Below are positions 43,528 through 51,925 of a stretch of 64,000 nucleotides of DNA, piece after piece. The notes below the pieces were generated by a model. That model made no database searches. It saw only the letters and a program-made list of their open reading frames with translations, and was not told the origin of the DNA. This DNA comes from Pseudomonas soli (GTDB lineage Bacteria > Pseudomonadota > Gammaproteobacteria > Pseudomonadales > Pseudomonadaceae), in contig NZ_FOEQ01000009.1 in assembly GCF_900110655.1 (NCBI RefSeq), positions 1-64,000 on the forward strand. Direction: 5' to 3'. The translations under genes were made by a program, and so were the position numbers. Every line of letters starts with the position of its first letter. The first letter of the stretch is position 1.

Positions 43528-44747
43528 GCCACATCACCGCGAAACTGCTGATCGTCGACGACCTGCCGGAAAACCTGCTGGCCCTGGCCGCCCTGATCCA
43601 GGGCGATGACCGCGAGGTGTATCAGGCACAGTCCGCCGACGAGGCGTTGTCGCTCCTGCTCGAGCACGAGTTCGGCCTGGCCATTCTCGATGTGCAGATG
43701 CCTGGCATGAACGGATTCGAGCTGGCCGAGCTGATGCGCGGCATGGAGAAGACCCGCAATATTCCCATCGTCTTTGTCAGCGCCGCCGGGCGCGAGATGA
43801 ACTATGCCTTCAAGGGGTATGAGAGCGGAGCGGTGGATTTTCTGCACAAGCCCCTGGAACCCTTGGCTGTGAAGAGCAAGGTGTCGGTATTCGTCGACCT
43901 GTTCCGCCAACGCAAGGCGCTGGACCGCCAACTGCAGGCCCTGGAACACAGCCGGCAGGAGCAGGAGCTGCTCCTCAACCAGTTGCAGCTGGCTCGTGGC
44001 GAGCTGGAGCGAGCAGTGCGCATGCGCGATGACTTCATGTCGATCGTCTCCCATGAGGTGCGCACGCCACTCAACGGGCTGATCCTGGAAACCCAGTTGC
44101 GTCGCATGCATCTTGCGCGTGGCAACCTGGCGGCGTTCAGCGAAGACAAGCTCAAGGCCATGGTCGAGCGCGACGAACGCCAGATCAACAGCCTGATCCG
44201 CCTGGTCGAAGACATGCTCGACGTGTCGCGGATTCGCACCGGCAAGCTTTCGATCCGGCCGCGCACCTTCGACCTTGGACAACTGGTGCGGGGGCTGGTG
44301 GAGAACTTCACCGCCCAGGCCAACGCGGTGGACACCTTTATCGAGCTGCAGCGCTGCGATGCCTTGCAGGGCGAGTGGGACGAGTTCCGGATTGAACAGG
44401 TGGTGGCCAACCTGTTGTCCAATGCCTTGCGCTATGGAAATCGCAAGCCTGTGCAAGTGCGGGTGTTCGAAGAGGACGCAATGGCCTGTGTACAGGTGCA
44501 GGACCAAGGTATCGGCATCGATGTACAGAACCAGCAGCGGATCTTCCAGCAGTTCGAGCGTGTCGCTGCGCAGCAGGCCAGTGGTGGCCTGGGCTTGGGC
44601 CTGTACATTTCCGAGCAGATCATCCTGGCCCATGGCGGGCGGATCCGGGTCGACAGTCAGGTTGGAACTGGGTCGACGTTCACCGTCCAGCTGCCGCTAT
44701 CGGTATTGCCGCATGCCTGTGATCAGCCCCGGGCAACCTCTGCATAA
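43521..44747 (+). CDS. Receiver-linked histidine kinase
   Basis: 408 residues, soluble. An N-terminal receiver (LLIVDDLPENLLAL; Asp in LAILDVQMPGMNG; Lys in FLHKPLEP) is joined by a coiled-coil linker (about 125-170) to HisKA (IVSHEVRTPLNG) and HATPase (LLSNALRYGN, DQGIGIDVQNQ, GGLGLGLYISEQI). The receiver-first order suggests that phosphate from the upstream hybrid kinase sets its activity. It is the fourth gene of the signalling operon. Confidence 0.9.
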   Translation: MLSHITAKLLIVDDLPENLLALAALIQGDDREVYQAQSADEALSLLLEHEFGLAILDVQMPGMNGFELAELMRGMEKTRNIPIVFVSAAGREMNYAFKGYESGAVDFLHKPLEPLAVKSKVSVFVDLFRQRKALDRQLQALEHSRQEQELLLNQLQLARGELERAVRMRDDFMSIVSHEVRTPLNGLILETQLRRMHLARGNLAAFSEDKLKAMVERDERQINSLIRLVEDMLDVSRIRTGKLSIRPRTFDLGQLVRGLVENFTAQANAVDTFIELQRCDALQGEWDEFRIEQVVANLLSNALRYGNRKPVQVRVFEEDAMACVQVQDQGIGIDVQNQQRIFQQFERVAAQQASGGLGLGLYISEQIILAHGGRIRVDSQVGTGSTFTVQLPLSVLPHACDQPRATSA

Positions 44748-44791
44748 AGCTGCGGTCTGATAGCCAACTTATTGAATTCGAAGGCGTTGTC

Positions 44792-45169
44792 ATGAGTGAA
44801 GATGCACAAGACGTGGTACTGGTGGTCGAGGACGAGCCGGCGATCCGTATGATCCTGCGTGATTACCTGGCAGGCGAGGGCTACCACGTGCTGGTGGCCG
44901 AGGATGGCGAGCAGGCGTTCGCGATCCTGGCCAGCAAGCCGCACCTGGACCTGATGGTCACCGATTTCCGCCTGCCGGGCGGGATTTCCGGGGTGGAGAT
45001 CGCAGAGCCTGCGGTGAAACTGCGGCCTGACCTGAAAGTGATCTTCATCAGCGGCTATCCGGCGGAGATTCTCGAGTCGGGTAGCCCGATCGCGCGCAAG
45101 GCGCCGATCTTGGCCAAGCCGTTCGACCTGGATACCCTCCACGAGCAGATCCAGGCGTTGCTGCGCTAG
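44792..45169 (+). CDS. Single-domain response regulator
   Basis: 125 residues, receiver only: VVEDEPAI, phospho-acceptor Asp in LMVTDFRLPGG, FISGYPAE, and Lys in ILAKPFDLD. It follows the receiver-kinase after 44 bases and probably closes the operon. It resembles the receiver of CheB/kinase-type hybrids rather than a DNA-binding regulator, as no output domain follows. Confidence 0.87.
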   Translation: MSEDAQDVVLVVEDEPAIRMILRDYLAGEGYHVLVAEDGEQAFAILASKPHLDLMVTDFRLPGGISGVEIAEPAVKLRPDLKVIFISGYPAEILESGSPIARKAPILAKPFDLDTLHEQIQALLR

Positions 45170-45306
45170 GCCATCGCTGGCAAGTCGTTGCGGCGAACCG
45201 TAGCTCCCACAGAGGCGGCGCTTGGCTTGAGGGCGGCGCGGTCGGGGTGGCAGCCGGCTCGCCGCCGAATGGGCTGCACCGCAGCCCCGGTATGGATGGC
45301 GTTACC

Positions 45307-46587
45307 TCAACCGATCTGCGTACGCAGCAATGCCATGGCCCGGTCAACCTGCTGTTCATCGTTGAGCAGGCTCGGCGCAAAGCGGATCACCGGCCCTGCG
45401 TCGCGGTCCACGGCATCGACCATGACCTTGTTGGCGTTCAGGTAGGCGGCCACGGCATCGGGATCGCGATCCTTGATGCGGAAGAAGGTGAAGCCTGCGG
45501 AGAACTCGCGGCTGACCGGCGTCACCAGCTCCACGGCGCGGTGTTCAGCCAGGCGCGCCTTGAGGTAGTCGTTGAGCTGGTGGATACGTGCCTGGACATC
45601 GGCCTTGCCCAGCTCCAGGTGCAGCTTGAAGGCCTCGCCCAGCGCCCAGCGGTGCTCGAAGGCGTGGTACCCGCCCGGGGTCATGATGGTGCCGAAGTCC
45701 TCGTTGCGTGAAAAGGTGGCGAAGGTCGGTGTCAGGTACTGCATCTGCTCGGACGCCGAGCAGATGATCCCGGTCCCGCGTGGACCGAACATCCACTTGT
45801 GGGTGCCAGCGATGAAGTAGTCGCAGTTGAAGTCGGCGAAGCGGGCGTTTTCCACGCCGAAGCCATGCACGCCATCGACCACGTAGACAATCCGTTCGGC
45901 CTCGTCGCGGTTGCGGTTGTGCTGGCGCACCAGCTCGCCGATGGCGCCCACCGGCAGCTTGACGCCGCTGCCCGAGTGTACCCAGGTCATGCCCAGCACA
46001 CGGGTTTCAGGGCGAATGCTGCGGTCGATCACGCTCAGCACCCGGTCGGTGGACACGTCGCCCGGTTTGTCGAACAGGCGCAGCTTGCGCACCTGGGTGC
46101 CATGCTGGCGCAGACGGAAGGCCAGGCAGTTGTGGGTCGAGTAGTGCTCGTGCTCGGTGGTCAGGATCTCCTGGTGCGACGCCACGTGCAGGCCGCCGTA
46201 GATCATGCCCAGACCCTCGGTGGTGCTGCCGGTGAGGGCGACCTGGCGGGGGCGCACGTCCAGATAACGGCCAGCCCACTCGCGGACCTCATCCTCGCGC
46301 TGCCATTCGTACTGGCTCTCCCAGTCCATGCACACCGCGGGGTTGTGGTCGAGGGTGGCGCGGTGGCGGTCGATCGCATCCTGTACCGGCCGTGGGTGGG
46401 CGGTGATCAGGAAGTTGGCGAAGTGCGCGACATCCGGCGCCAGGGGAAACAGCTGGCGCAACTGGCGCCATTTGTCCGGGCCCTGCAATGACGGCGGGGT
46501 GGCGGTGGCGGCCAGGGCGCTTGGCAGCAACGGCAGGCTGGCCGCCAGGGCGGCGGCCTGCTTGAGGAAGGCGCGCCGATCAGTCAT
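45307..46587 (-). CDS. pvdN: Pyoverdine-tailoring PLP-dependent enzyme PvdN
   Basis: 426 residues. The N-terminus (TDRRAFLKQ, then a hydrophobic stretch and ALA) is a twin-arginine export signal, which fits the known periplasmic location of PvdN. The fold is class V aminotransferase-like; the PLP lysine is near 264 in AGTHKWMFGPRG. In Pseudomonas, PvdN converts the glutamyl side chain of the pyoverdine acyl group to succinamide. The gene overlaps the end of pvdM by eight bases, as expected for a coupled maturation pair. The function is taken from the family; the motif set and neighbour agree. Confidence 0.9.
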   Translation of the reverse strand: MTDRRAFLKQAAALAASLPLLPSALAATATPPSLQGPDKWRQLRQLFPLAPDVAHFANFLITAHPRPVQDAIDRHRATLDHNPAVCMDWESQYEWQREDEVREWAGRYLDVRPRQVALTGSTTEGLGMIYGGLHVASHQEILTTEHEHYSTHNCLAFRLRQHGTQVRKLRLFDKPGDVSTDRVLSVIDRSIRPETRVLGMTWVHSGSGVKLPVGAIGELVRQHNRNRDEAERIVYVVDGVHGFGVENARFADFNCDYFIAGTHKWMFGPRGTGIICSASEQMQYLTPTFATFSRNEDFGTIMTPGGYHAFEHRWALGEAFKLHLELGKADVQARIHQLNDYLKARLAEHRAVELVTPVSREFSAGFTFFRIKDRDPDAVAAYLNANKVMVDAVDRDAGPVIRFAPSLLNDEQQVDRAMALLRTQIG

Positions 46588-47959
46588 GGCGGGTTTCCTG
46601 GGCGGTATTGGCGAGCTGGGCCACGGGGTTGGCGGCTTTCTGCACCTGCCCCCAGACGCGCAGGAAGTTGCCTGCCCAGAGCTTGGCGATATCGGTTTCG
46701 GAATAGCCGCGGGTCAGCAGTTCGGCGGTCACGTTGCGGATCTCGCCGACGTTCATGAAACCGGTGACGCCGCCGCCATCGTTGAAGTCGGAACTGATGC
46801 CGACATGGTCGATGCCCATCTTCTTCACCGCGTAGTCAATGGCGTCGACATACTCCTTGAGGCCGGCGCGGGGCTCTTCGTCGACGATGGCATACAGGCT
46901 GCTGGCGTATTCGCCGAAGCGCGCCTCTGGCCAGATGGCGATGATCGGGTCGCCCGGCATCAGTGCGTTGGTCAGGCCTTGCAACGGTTGCAGGTCGAAG
47001 CGTGCGCGCAGGGCTTCGAGCTTCTCCAGGGTCGGCTTGCTCAGGGGCTTGAGGTAAGTGGTGAAGGCCACCACCTGAAGCACGCCGCCGCTGTCCTTGA
47101 TCAGTTGCATCTCTTTGTCGGACAGGTTGCGCGGAATGTCCACCAGCGCCCGTGGCGCCGAATGCGAGGCCACGAACGGCGCGCGGCTCAGGCGGGCGAC
47201 GTCTTCCAGGGCCAGGGTGGACATCTGCGAGACATCGATGATCACGCCCAGGTCGTTGAGCCGCTTGACCGCCTGCTCGCCCAGTGGCGACAGGCCGCCG
47301 AAGGCGTCGGGGGTGTCGTTGAAGAATGGCAGTGGCCGCGAGGAATCGGCCCAGGCGTTGTTGCCGGTGTAGCTGAAGCCGAACATGCGCATGCCGCGCT
47401 TGGTCCACAAATCGAGCTGCGACAGGTCGCTGCCCAGTGGGTAGGCGTTGAGCATGCTGATGAAGATGGCGAACTTGCCTTCGCCGTTCAGGCGCCGGAA
47501 GTCGTCCGGTGTGTAAGCGATGCCGACCTGGTTGGGGAAGTCGCGCACGATGCCGCTGATGATCTTGTAGCGCACTTCCTGCTGGTTGCGGGCCTCGTCG
47601 ATGAAGCCAGGGGTAGGGCGGTGCGGCGCGTTCGGGCCGTTCCACAGCTCCGGCCAGCCGAAGACGGTCAGCGCCGCGCCGGACAGCCGGCCCTTGGCCG
47701 CCTTGGCCAGGTCGAACTGGCCACGGCCGTCCTTGTCTGCTTCGTAACCGGTGCTGCCGTAGCCCAACGGCACGGTGACATGGCTGTCGAAGGAGAGCAT
47801 GTGCTCATGCAGGTCGTTGGCCTGCTGCACGATCGCACGGGGGTAGCCGCCGTCCTGTTTCCAGAAGTAATAGCCGGCGGCTCCACCCAGGGCGGCCACC
47901 AGGGCCAGGGGCAGGCCGATGTACAAGGCTTTGCGGGAACGGGTCTTGGTCATTGCCAT
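46580..47959 (-). CDS. pvdM: Pyoverdine maturation dipeptidase-like protein PvdM
   Basis: 459 residues. A single membrane anchor near the N-terminus (ALYIGLPLALVAALGGAAGYYFW) puts the body in the periplasm. The body is of the renal dipeptidase (peptidase M19) type: SFDSHVTVPLG, NLGVIIDVSQMS-like LGVIIDVSQMS, FVASHSAPRAL and HVGISSDFNDGG carry metal-ligand positions. PvdM is needed with PvdP for oxidation of the ferribactin precursor. The start may be 47959 or the ATG six bases downstream. No other maturation gene (pvdO, pvdP, pvdE) is in the window. Confidence 0.9.
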   Translation of the reverse strand: MAMTKTRSRKALYIGLPLALVAALGGAAGYYFWKQDGGYPRAIVQQANDLHEHMLSFDSHVTVPLGYGSTGYEADKDGRGQFDLAKAAKGRLSGAALTVFGWPELWNGPNAPHRPTPGFIDEARNQQEVRYKIISGIVRDFPNQVGIAYTPDDFRRLNGEGKFAIFISMLNAYPLGSDLSQLDLWTKRGMRMFGFSYTGNNAWADSSRPLPFFNDTPDAFGGLSPLGEQAVKRLNDLGVIIDVSQMSTLALEDVARLSRAPFVASHSAPRALVDIPRNLSDKEMQLIKDSGGVLQVVAFTTYLKPLSKPTLEKLEALRARFDLQPLQGLTNALMPGDPIIAIWPEARFGEYASSLYAIVDEEPRAGLKEYVDAIDYAVKKMGIDHVGISSDFNDGGGVTGFMNVGEIRNVTAELLTRGYSETDIAKLWAGNFLRVWGQVQKAANPVAQLANTAQETRHD

Positions 47960-48069
47960 CTCGTTGCAGGGCTGATCGGTTCCGGCCTGGCCGCGCGGTG
48001 GGCGCTAGGGCAGGGCTCGGGTATCAGGTGGACGAATGGCGGGCGGGTAAATTTATCGGTGGGCGAGAA

Positions 48070-48096
48070 TCAAGTTTGCACGCGTGGTGCCGATAC
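48070..48096 (+). promoter_or_regulatory. Sigma-28 (FliA)-type promoter TCAAGTTT-N11-GCCGATAC
   Basis: Seven of eight bases at each half match the flagellar sigma-28 consensus (TAAAGTTT and GCCGATAA), and the 11-base spacing is exact. It lies 38 bases upstream of the small coiled-coil gene at 48135. Confidence 0.8.
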
Positions 48097-48134
48097 CCCA
48101 GTCATTGAAAGGACCCACCGTGGAGGATTAAGGA

Positions 48135-48557
48135 ATGGTAGGCATCAACAACGTCAGCAGCAGCATCGCCACGCAACTGGTCAAAGGGCAGGCCAAAGAA
48201 GACGAGAAGTCGCCGGCTACTGTCGCGGTAGACCTCAAAGGCACCAGCGAACCAGGCAAGCCTGCCGGCGCAAAGAAGGCCGAGGATGACGAGGGTAGCG
48301 GCGAGCCGTCGTACATTCAGCAAATGCGCGAGATGATCAGGCAATTGCAGAAGCAGATGGCCGAAGAACAGCGTCAGCTGGCGAAGATCGCCGCGCAGGA
48401 AATGGACGACACCACGAAAGCGACGATGATTCTCGCCAAGCAGTCGAGCATTGCCACCTTGAGCGGGCAAATACAGGCAGCGACCGCGAAGCTGCTTGAT
48501 GCACTGACCAAGACCGGCGGCAACAGTGCCGGTGGCATGGTATCCACCCAGGCCTGA
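48135..48557 (+). CDS. FlxA-like coiled-coil protein
   Basis: 140 residues. A disordered, charged N-terminal half is followed by a coiled coil (IQQMREMIRQLQKQMAEEQRQLAKIAAQEM) and an Ala/Thr-rich C-terminus. The helix pattern is like FlxA, a flagellar-regulon protein of enterobacteria; homology is uncertain. A sigma-28 promoter at 48070 independently places it in the motility regulon. GGAGG and AAGGA precede the start. Function unknown. Confidence 0.7.
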   Translation: MVGINNVSSSIATQLVKGQAKEDEKSPATVAVDLKGTSEPGKPAGAKKAEDDEGSGEPSYIQQMREMIRQLQKQMAEEQRQLAKIAAQEMDDTTKATMILAKQSSIATLSGQIQAATAKLLDALTKTGGNSAGGMVSTQA

Positions 48558-48576
48558 AAACGCCCGGTTTCAGCCC

Positions 48577-48604
48577 ACAACGCCCCGCTTGCGCGGGGCG
48601 TTGT
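48577..48604. terminator. Bidirectional terminator between flxA-like gene and pbpG
   Basis: ACAACGCCCCGC and GCGGGGCGTTGT form a perfect twelve-pair stem with a TTGC loop, between two convergent stops. Confidence 0.9.
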
Positions 48605-48608
48605 CGTT

Positions 48609-49532
48609 TCAGTCCTGCGCCAGGCGCGCGCGCTGCCTTTCACTCTTGTACTGCATGGCGACTGCCGGCGCCGGCTTGGCGCTGCCGGTTTCCAGCCACT
48701 GGCGCATGCGGCTGGCGTCGGCGAAGTGGGTGTACTTGCCGAAGGCGTCGAGGATCACCATGGCCACTGGACGGTTGTCCATTTTGGTCAGCAGCACCAG
48801 GCAATGCCCCGCTTCGTTGGTGAAGCCGGTCTTGGTCAGCTTGATGTCCCAGTTGCTCTTGTTCACCAGGTGGTCGGTGTTACGGAAACCCAGGGTGTAG
48901 TTGGGCTTGCGGAACGCCACGGTCTTTTCGCGGGTGACCGACAACTCGCTGAGCATCGGGTACTTGCGCGAGGCCATCAGCAGCTTGGCCAGGTCCTGGG
49001 CGGTGGAGACGTTCAAGGTCGACAGGCCGGTCGGCTCGACGTAGCGGGTGTGGCTCATGCCCAGGCTGCGGGCCTTGGCGTTCATCGCCTTGATGAACGC
49101 GCCGTAGCCACCGGGGTAGTGGTTGGCCAGTGAGTTGGCCGCACGGTTTTCCGACGACATCAGGGTGATCAGCAACGTCTCGCGACGGTTAAGCTCGCTG
49201 CCCAGCCGCACCCGGGAATACACGCCTTTCATCTCCGGGTTGTTGGCGATGGTCATGGTGAGCATCTCGTCCATGGGCAGCTTGGCGTCGAGCACGACCA
49301 TCGCGGTCATCAACTTGGTGACCGAGGCGATGGGGCGCACGCGATCGGCGTGGCTGGAATACAGCTCCTTGTTGGTGTTGAGGTCGATCAACAGGGCGCT
49401 GCCGGACGCCAGGTGCAGTTTGCTCGGGTCACGCTGGACCTGGGCCGGGGGTTGTGCAGCAGCGGTCGACGGTAGGGTCGCGGTTCCTGTGAGCAACAGC
49501 AGCAGGCTGAGGATGGACAGGGAAGTTTTCAC
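48609..49532 (-). CDS. pbpG: D-alanyl-D-alanine endopeptidase (PBP7 type)
   Basis: About 307 residues from the GTG at 49532. A Sec signal peptide (SLSILSLLLLLTGTATLPSTAAA) leads to a periplasmic serine peptidase of the S11 family: SxxK in PIASVTKLM, SxN in SSENRAA and KTG in LTKTGFTNEAG. It cleaves cross-links in peptidoglycan. A longer reading to 49640 would put 36 residues before the signal peptide and is unlikely. The prophage end lies just upstream, so its original promoter may have been displaced. Confidence 0.9.
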   Translation of the reverse strand: MKTSLSILSLLLLLTGTATLPSTAAAQPPAQVQRDPSKLHLASGSALLIDLNTNKELYSSHADRVRPIASVTKLMTAMVVLDAKLPMDEMLTMTIANNPEMKGVYSRVRLGSELNRRETLLITLMSSENRAANSLANHYPGGYGAFIKAMNAKARSLGMSHTRYVEPTGLSTLNVSTAQDLAKLLMASRKYPMLSELSVTREKTVAFRKPNYTLGFRNTDHLVNKSNWDIKLTKTGFTNEAGHCLVLLTKMDNRPVAMVILDAFGKYTHFADASRMRQWLETGSAKPAPAVAMQYKSERQRARLAQD

Positions 49533-49661
49533 GTTGAGGCTCACTAAATGTTGGTATGTCGTTGGCTGTGCAAGGGTTTCCCCCAAAAACCGTTGCATTC
49601 TGGAGTATGGCCGAACGGCTGTCGAATGCCTTATATCCAAAGGGCGTAACGTGAACGAAAT

Positions 49662-50855
49662 TTAATCCTGTACCAATTCCGTACCAATTACTGCCAATTC
49701 CAGCTTGGCAAGTTCTGACCAGTCGTTGGCTGAATTCAACCACTTGGCGTAGGTGGTGAGCAGCACCTGAACGGAGTGGCCAAGCTGCCCGGCAATGAAC
49801 GCTGGGTTCATCCCTGACATGAGGCACATCGTGGCATATGTGTGCCTGCAGTTGTACTGTGGCCTCGCTCTGATCGAGGTTGCCTCGATCGCTTCGTTGA
49901 AGTGCCCGCCAGGCGTGCTTGATCCTTTCATGTGGGGCGACCTTCCGGCCGGCTGGAAGACGAATGGAGATTCTGCTGAGACCCGTCTGCCGTTGCGCTT
50001 CCTGGCGTCGGCGATCTGCCTTGCTCGTTCGAGGGCTCCCAGGGCCCGGCTGTTGAGCATGATCGTTCTGGTGTACTTGGTCTTCGTCCGCTCCACCACT
50101 TGGTTCTCTACGACGATCCGGCATACGTGGGCCGTCTTCTTATCGAAATCGATCTCGTCCCAGCGCAGTGCCATGATCTCACCGGTGCGCATCCCGGTGT
50201 AGAAGGCGAACTCATAGAAGGCTGCGAACACCTGGTTACACCGCGAAAAGTTCTTGTACATCCACTTGATCAAGTCCTCCGCTTCTTCCACGGTGAATGG
50301 ATCGACCTGCTTCTTGATCTTCTGCGGAAGCTGGATCGATGCCGCAGGGTTCCTGTCTACCACCTCGTCATACACCGCTGCGCGGAACATTGCCTTGACC
50401 CGGGCGATGGCAGCGCGTTTGACTGTCGAGCTCTTCCACTCGGTCCTTGCGACCACCTCCCTCAGCACCATTGGCGTTACCGCCTTGATCGGCAGTGTCG
50501 CCAGGTGGGGCATCCAGTAGTTGTTCATCAATCCCTTGTAGTTGACTCGAGTGTCGTGCACCACCTCCAGGCTGTTCAGCCAGCTCTGCGCATATTCGCC
50601 GAACATCAGTTCGTTGGCTGGCGCCGTGTAGCTTGAGGCTGGGAACAGCTCGGCGTACCTTTTTTCGTCCAGCACGCCATGCCTGGCCAGGCTGACTACT
50701 TGAGCGCGTAGATCGGCTGCCGCCTTGATCCCCTTGACGGTTTGGGGATATGCGAGCGTTTCGGATCGACGCTCACCGTTCCAAGTAAAACGGATCCGGA
50801 TTGACTTGCCGATGAACTCGACTCCAGTGGGTAGCCCCAGCTTCCTTCCAGCCAC
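49662..50855 (-). CDS. Prophage tyrosine integrase
   Basis: 397 residues from GTG 50855, which follows AGGAG at nine bases. The N-terminal arm-binding part (GLPTGVEFIGKSIRIRFTWNGERRSETL) matches the DUF3596-type integrases. The catalytic set is present: Arg in GMRTGEIMALRW, HxxR in CRHTYATM, the second His in QLGHSVQVLL and Tyr in TTYAKWL. It integrates and excises the prophage. Its end faces pbpG, as expected for a gene adjacent to the attachment site. Its first 160 bases overlap the excisionase frame. Confidence 0.93.
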   Translation of the reverse strand: MAGRKLGLPTGVEFIGKSIRIRFTWNGERRSETLAYPQTVKGIKAAADLRAQVVSLARHGVLDEKRYAELFPASSYTAPANELMFGEYAQSWLNSLEVVHDTRVNYKGLMNNYWMPHLATLPIKAVTPMVLREVVARTEWKSSTVKRAAIARVKAMFRAAVYDEVVDRNPAASIQLPQKIKKQVDPFTVEEAEDLIKWMYKNFSRCNQVFAAFYEFAFYTGMRTGEIMALRWDEIDFDKKTAHVCRIVVENQVVERTKTKYTRTIMLNSRALGALERARQIADARKRNGRRVSAESPFVFQPAGRSPHMKGSSTPGGHFNEAIEATSIRARPQYNCRHTYATMCLMSGMNPAFIAGQLGHSVQVLLTTYAKWLNSANDWSELAKLELAVIGTELVQD

Positions 50856-51040
50856 GCTTCGTATCTCCTGATGCTGTAAAAAATCCGGCCGTCGATCTTC
50901 TTCCAAACCCCCTCAGGAATCACGCCGCGGCTGCGCTTTCCTTCCAAGGCGCGCTTGGTCGTCCCGATCAGCTCGGCCATTTTTTCCTCCGGGACCTTGT
51001 CGGATACATAGGCCACCGGCTGGCGTTCTTCGTCTTGCAT
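50696..51040 (-). CDS. Excisionase-like protein overlapping the integrase gene
   Basis: 114 residues from ATG 51040 (GGAG six bases upstream; a GTG at 51052 is also possible). The core VAYVSDKVPEEKMAELIGTTKRALEGKRSRGVIPEGVWKKIDGRIFYSIRRYEAWLEG is the winged-helix fold of phage excisionases. The last 50 or so residues are rich in Ser and basic residues and are encoded in the 160 bases shared with the integrase start. It directs excision by bending DNA at the attachment site. Confidence 0.8.
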   Translation of the reverse strand: MQDEERQPVAYVSDKVPEEKMAELIGTTKRALEGKRSRGVIPEGVWKKIDGRIFYSIRRYEAWLEGSWGYPLESSSSASQSGSVLLGTVSVDPKRSHIPKPSRGSRRQPIYALK

Positions 51041-51077
51041 GTTGGTCTCCACGCCGCCGGTGGCGGCAGGTTGGTGG

Positions 51078-51425
51078 TCAGGTCGTGGCCGCTGCGATGG
51101 TCTGCTCGAATCGCGAGGCCAGCTCGGCGTTGACCTCGGCCTTGGCCAGGCTGTTGGCGGTGCCCTTGGCCCGGTGCAGAGTCTCGTACTTGCGCAGTTG
51201 GGCGGCAGCGTCGACCAGGTCGTCCAGCAGGCGCGGTGCCGCGGCGATCAGCTGGGCGTTTGCCATTTGCGCCCGTGGCGAGTTGCCGAGCACCAGATTG
51301 CCTGCGCTCACTGCATTCGTTACATCTGCAATTCCGAACCGACCTGCGCAGATCGATATCGAGCCGGTGTTTTGGACGACCCCTTCAATGTGCCAGGGGC
51401 CTGGCGTGTGATTGTGTTTCGTCAT
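51078..51425 (-). CDS. Phage protein of unknown function
   Basis: 115 residues from ATG 51425 behind GGAG. It begins HNHTPGPWHIEG, a phage-family start seen in many small Pseudomonas and enterobacterial phage proteins, and continues with NAQLIAAAPRLLDDLVDAAAQLRKYE, a helical region. No function known. The frame continues upstream to 51647 in low-complexity sequence that I do not accept. Confidence 0.7.
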   Translation of the reverse strand: MTKHNHTPGPWHIEGVVQNTGSISICAGRFGIADVTNAVSAGNLVLGNSPRAQMANAQLIAAAPRLLDDLVDAAAQLRKYETLHRAKGTANSLAKAEVNAELASRFEQTIAAATT

Positions 51426-51477
51426 GGCAATAGCTCTCCATGCCCGTTGTTGGCGGGCCTGAGTAGTTGGGGGAGGG

Positions 51478-51801
51478 TTAGGCGGCTTGTTTACGCTTGG
51501 GAGGTGACGGTGGATAGCCGAAATGCATCCGGACACGGCCGGTGTATCCGCATTCTCGGCAGCCGGCCGGCGGGTGGGCGTTGTAGCCATAGCTGCAGCT
51601 CGAGCAGTCGCAGCTGCAGCCTGAGCATTCCATCGAGCACACTCCAAGCACCTCGACCTCGCCCTCCCTGTTGATGGAGTAGTTTTGGCGGCGGTCCAGA
51701 CGGAACCCGGTGATCTTCTCGGCCTCCTCGTAGGTTGCCGGGACTATGCGGAAGCCCCACTCGGTAGAGGGATCGGCAACTGTGCGGGTCACCTTCCTCA
51801 T
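51478..51801 (-). CDS. Cysteine-rich phage protein
   Basis: 107 residues. A dense cluster of about ten cysteines lies at 55-86 (MECSGCSCDCSSCSYGY and GCRECGYTGR), probably holding one or more zinc ions. The N-terminal half is not recognised. The start codon overlaps the stop of the 16-residue gene upstream (ATGA) and has AAGG eight bases before it. Confidence 0.65.
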   Translation of the reverse strand: MRKVTRTVADPSTEWGFRIVPATYEEAEKITGFRLDRRQNYSINREGEVEVLGVCSMECSGCSCDCSSCSYGYNAHPPAGCRECGYTGRVRMHFGYPPSPPKRKQAA

Positions 51802-51848
51802 CGCGGCGCCTTCCAGATCAGGTAGGCCATATAGGCGAGGGCGATCAT
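51798..51848 (-). CDS. 16-residue hydrophobic micro-protein
   Basis: MIALAYMAYLIWKAPR. GGAGG lies seven bases before its ATG, and its stop and start overlap the neighbours through ATGA. It could be a small membrane peptide or simply a coupling leader. Kept because the strong ribosome-binding site is otherwise unexplained. Confidence 0.4.
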   Translation of the reverse strand: MIALAYMAYLIWKAPR

Positions 51849-51925
51849 TTGCGTTCCTCCTTCGGTGGATGAACCGGGCACGGCCAGCGCAGTGAGCCGT
51901 CGCCGGATGGGCAGGTGCAGGTCAT
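51845..51925 (-). CDS. 26-residue cysteine-containing micro-protein
   Basis: Three Cys within the first 16 residues (TCTCPSGDGSLRWPC), in the ATGA-coupled train; AAGG precedes the start. It might be a zinc-binding peptide. It is a candidate only. Confidence 0.4.
   Translation of the reverse strand: MTCTCPSGDGSLRWPCPVHPPKEERK

Noticed and set aside
49533..49640. N-terminal extension of the PbpG protein
   Set aside because: It would put 36 residues in front of the signal peptide, and the sequence lies at the prophage junction.
49533..49700. tRNA or attachment-site core at the prophage end
   Set aside because: No cloverleaf or tRNA 3' end is visible, and the other prophage end is outside the window, so no duplicated core can be identified. 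The repeated GTACCAATT at 49669-49691 could be an integrase arm site but is too short to claim.
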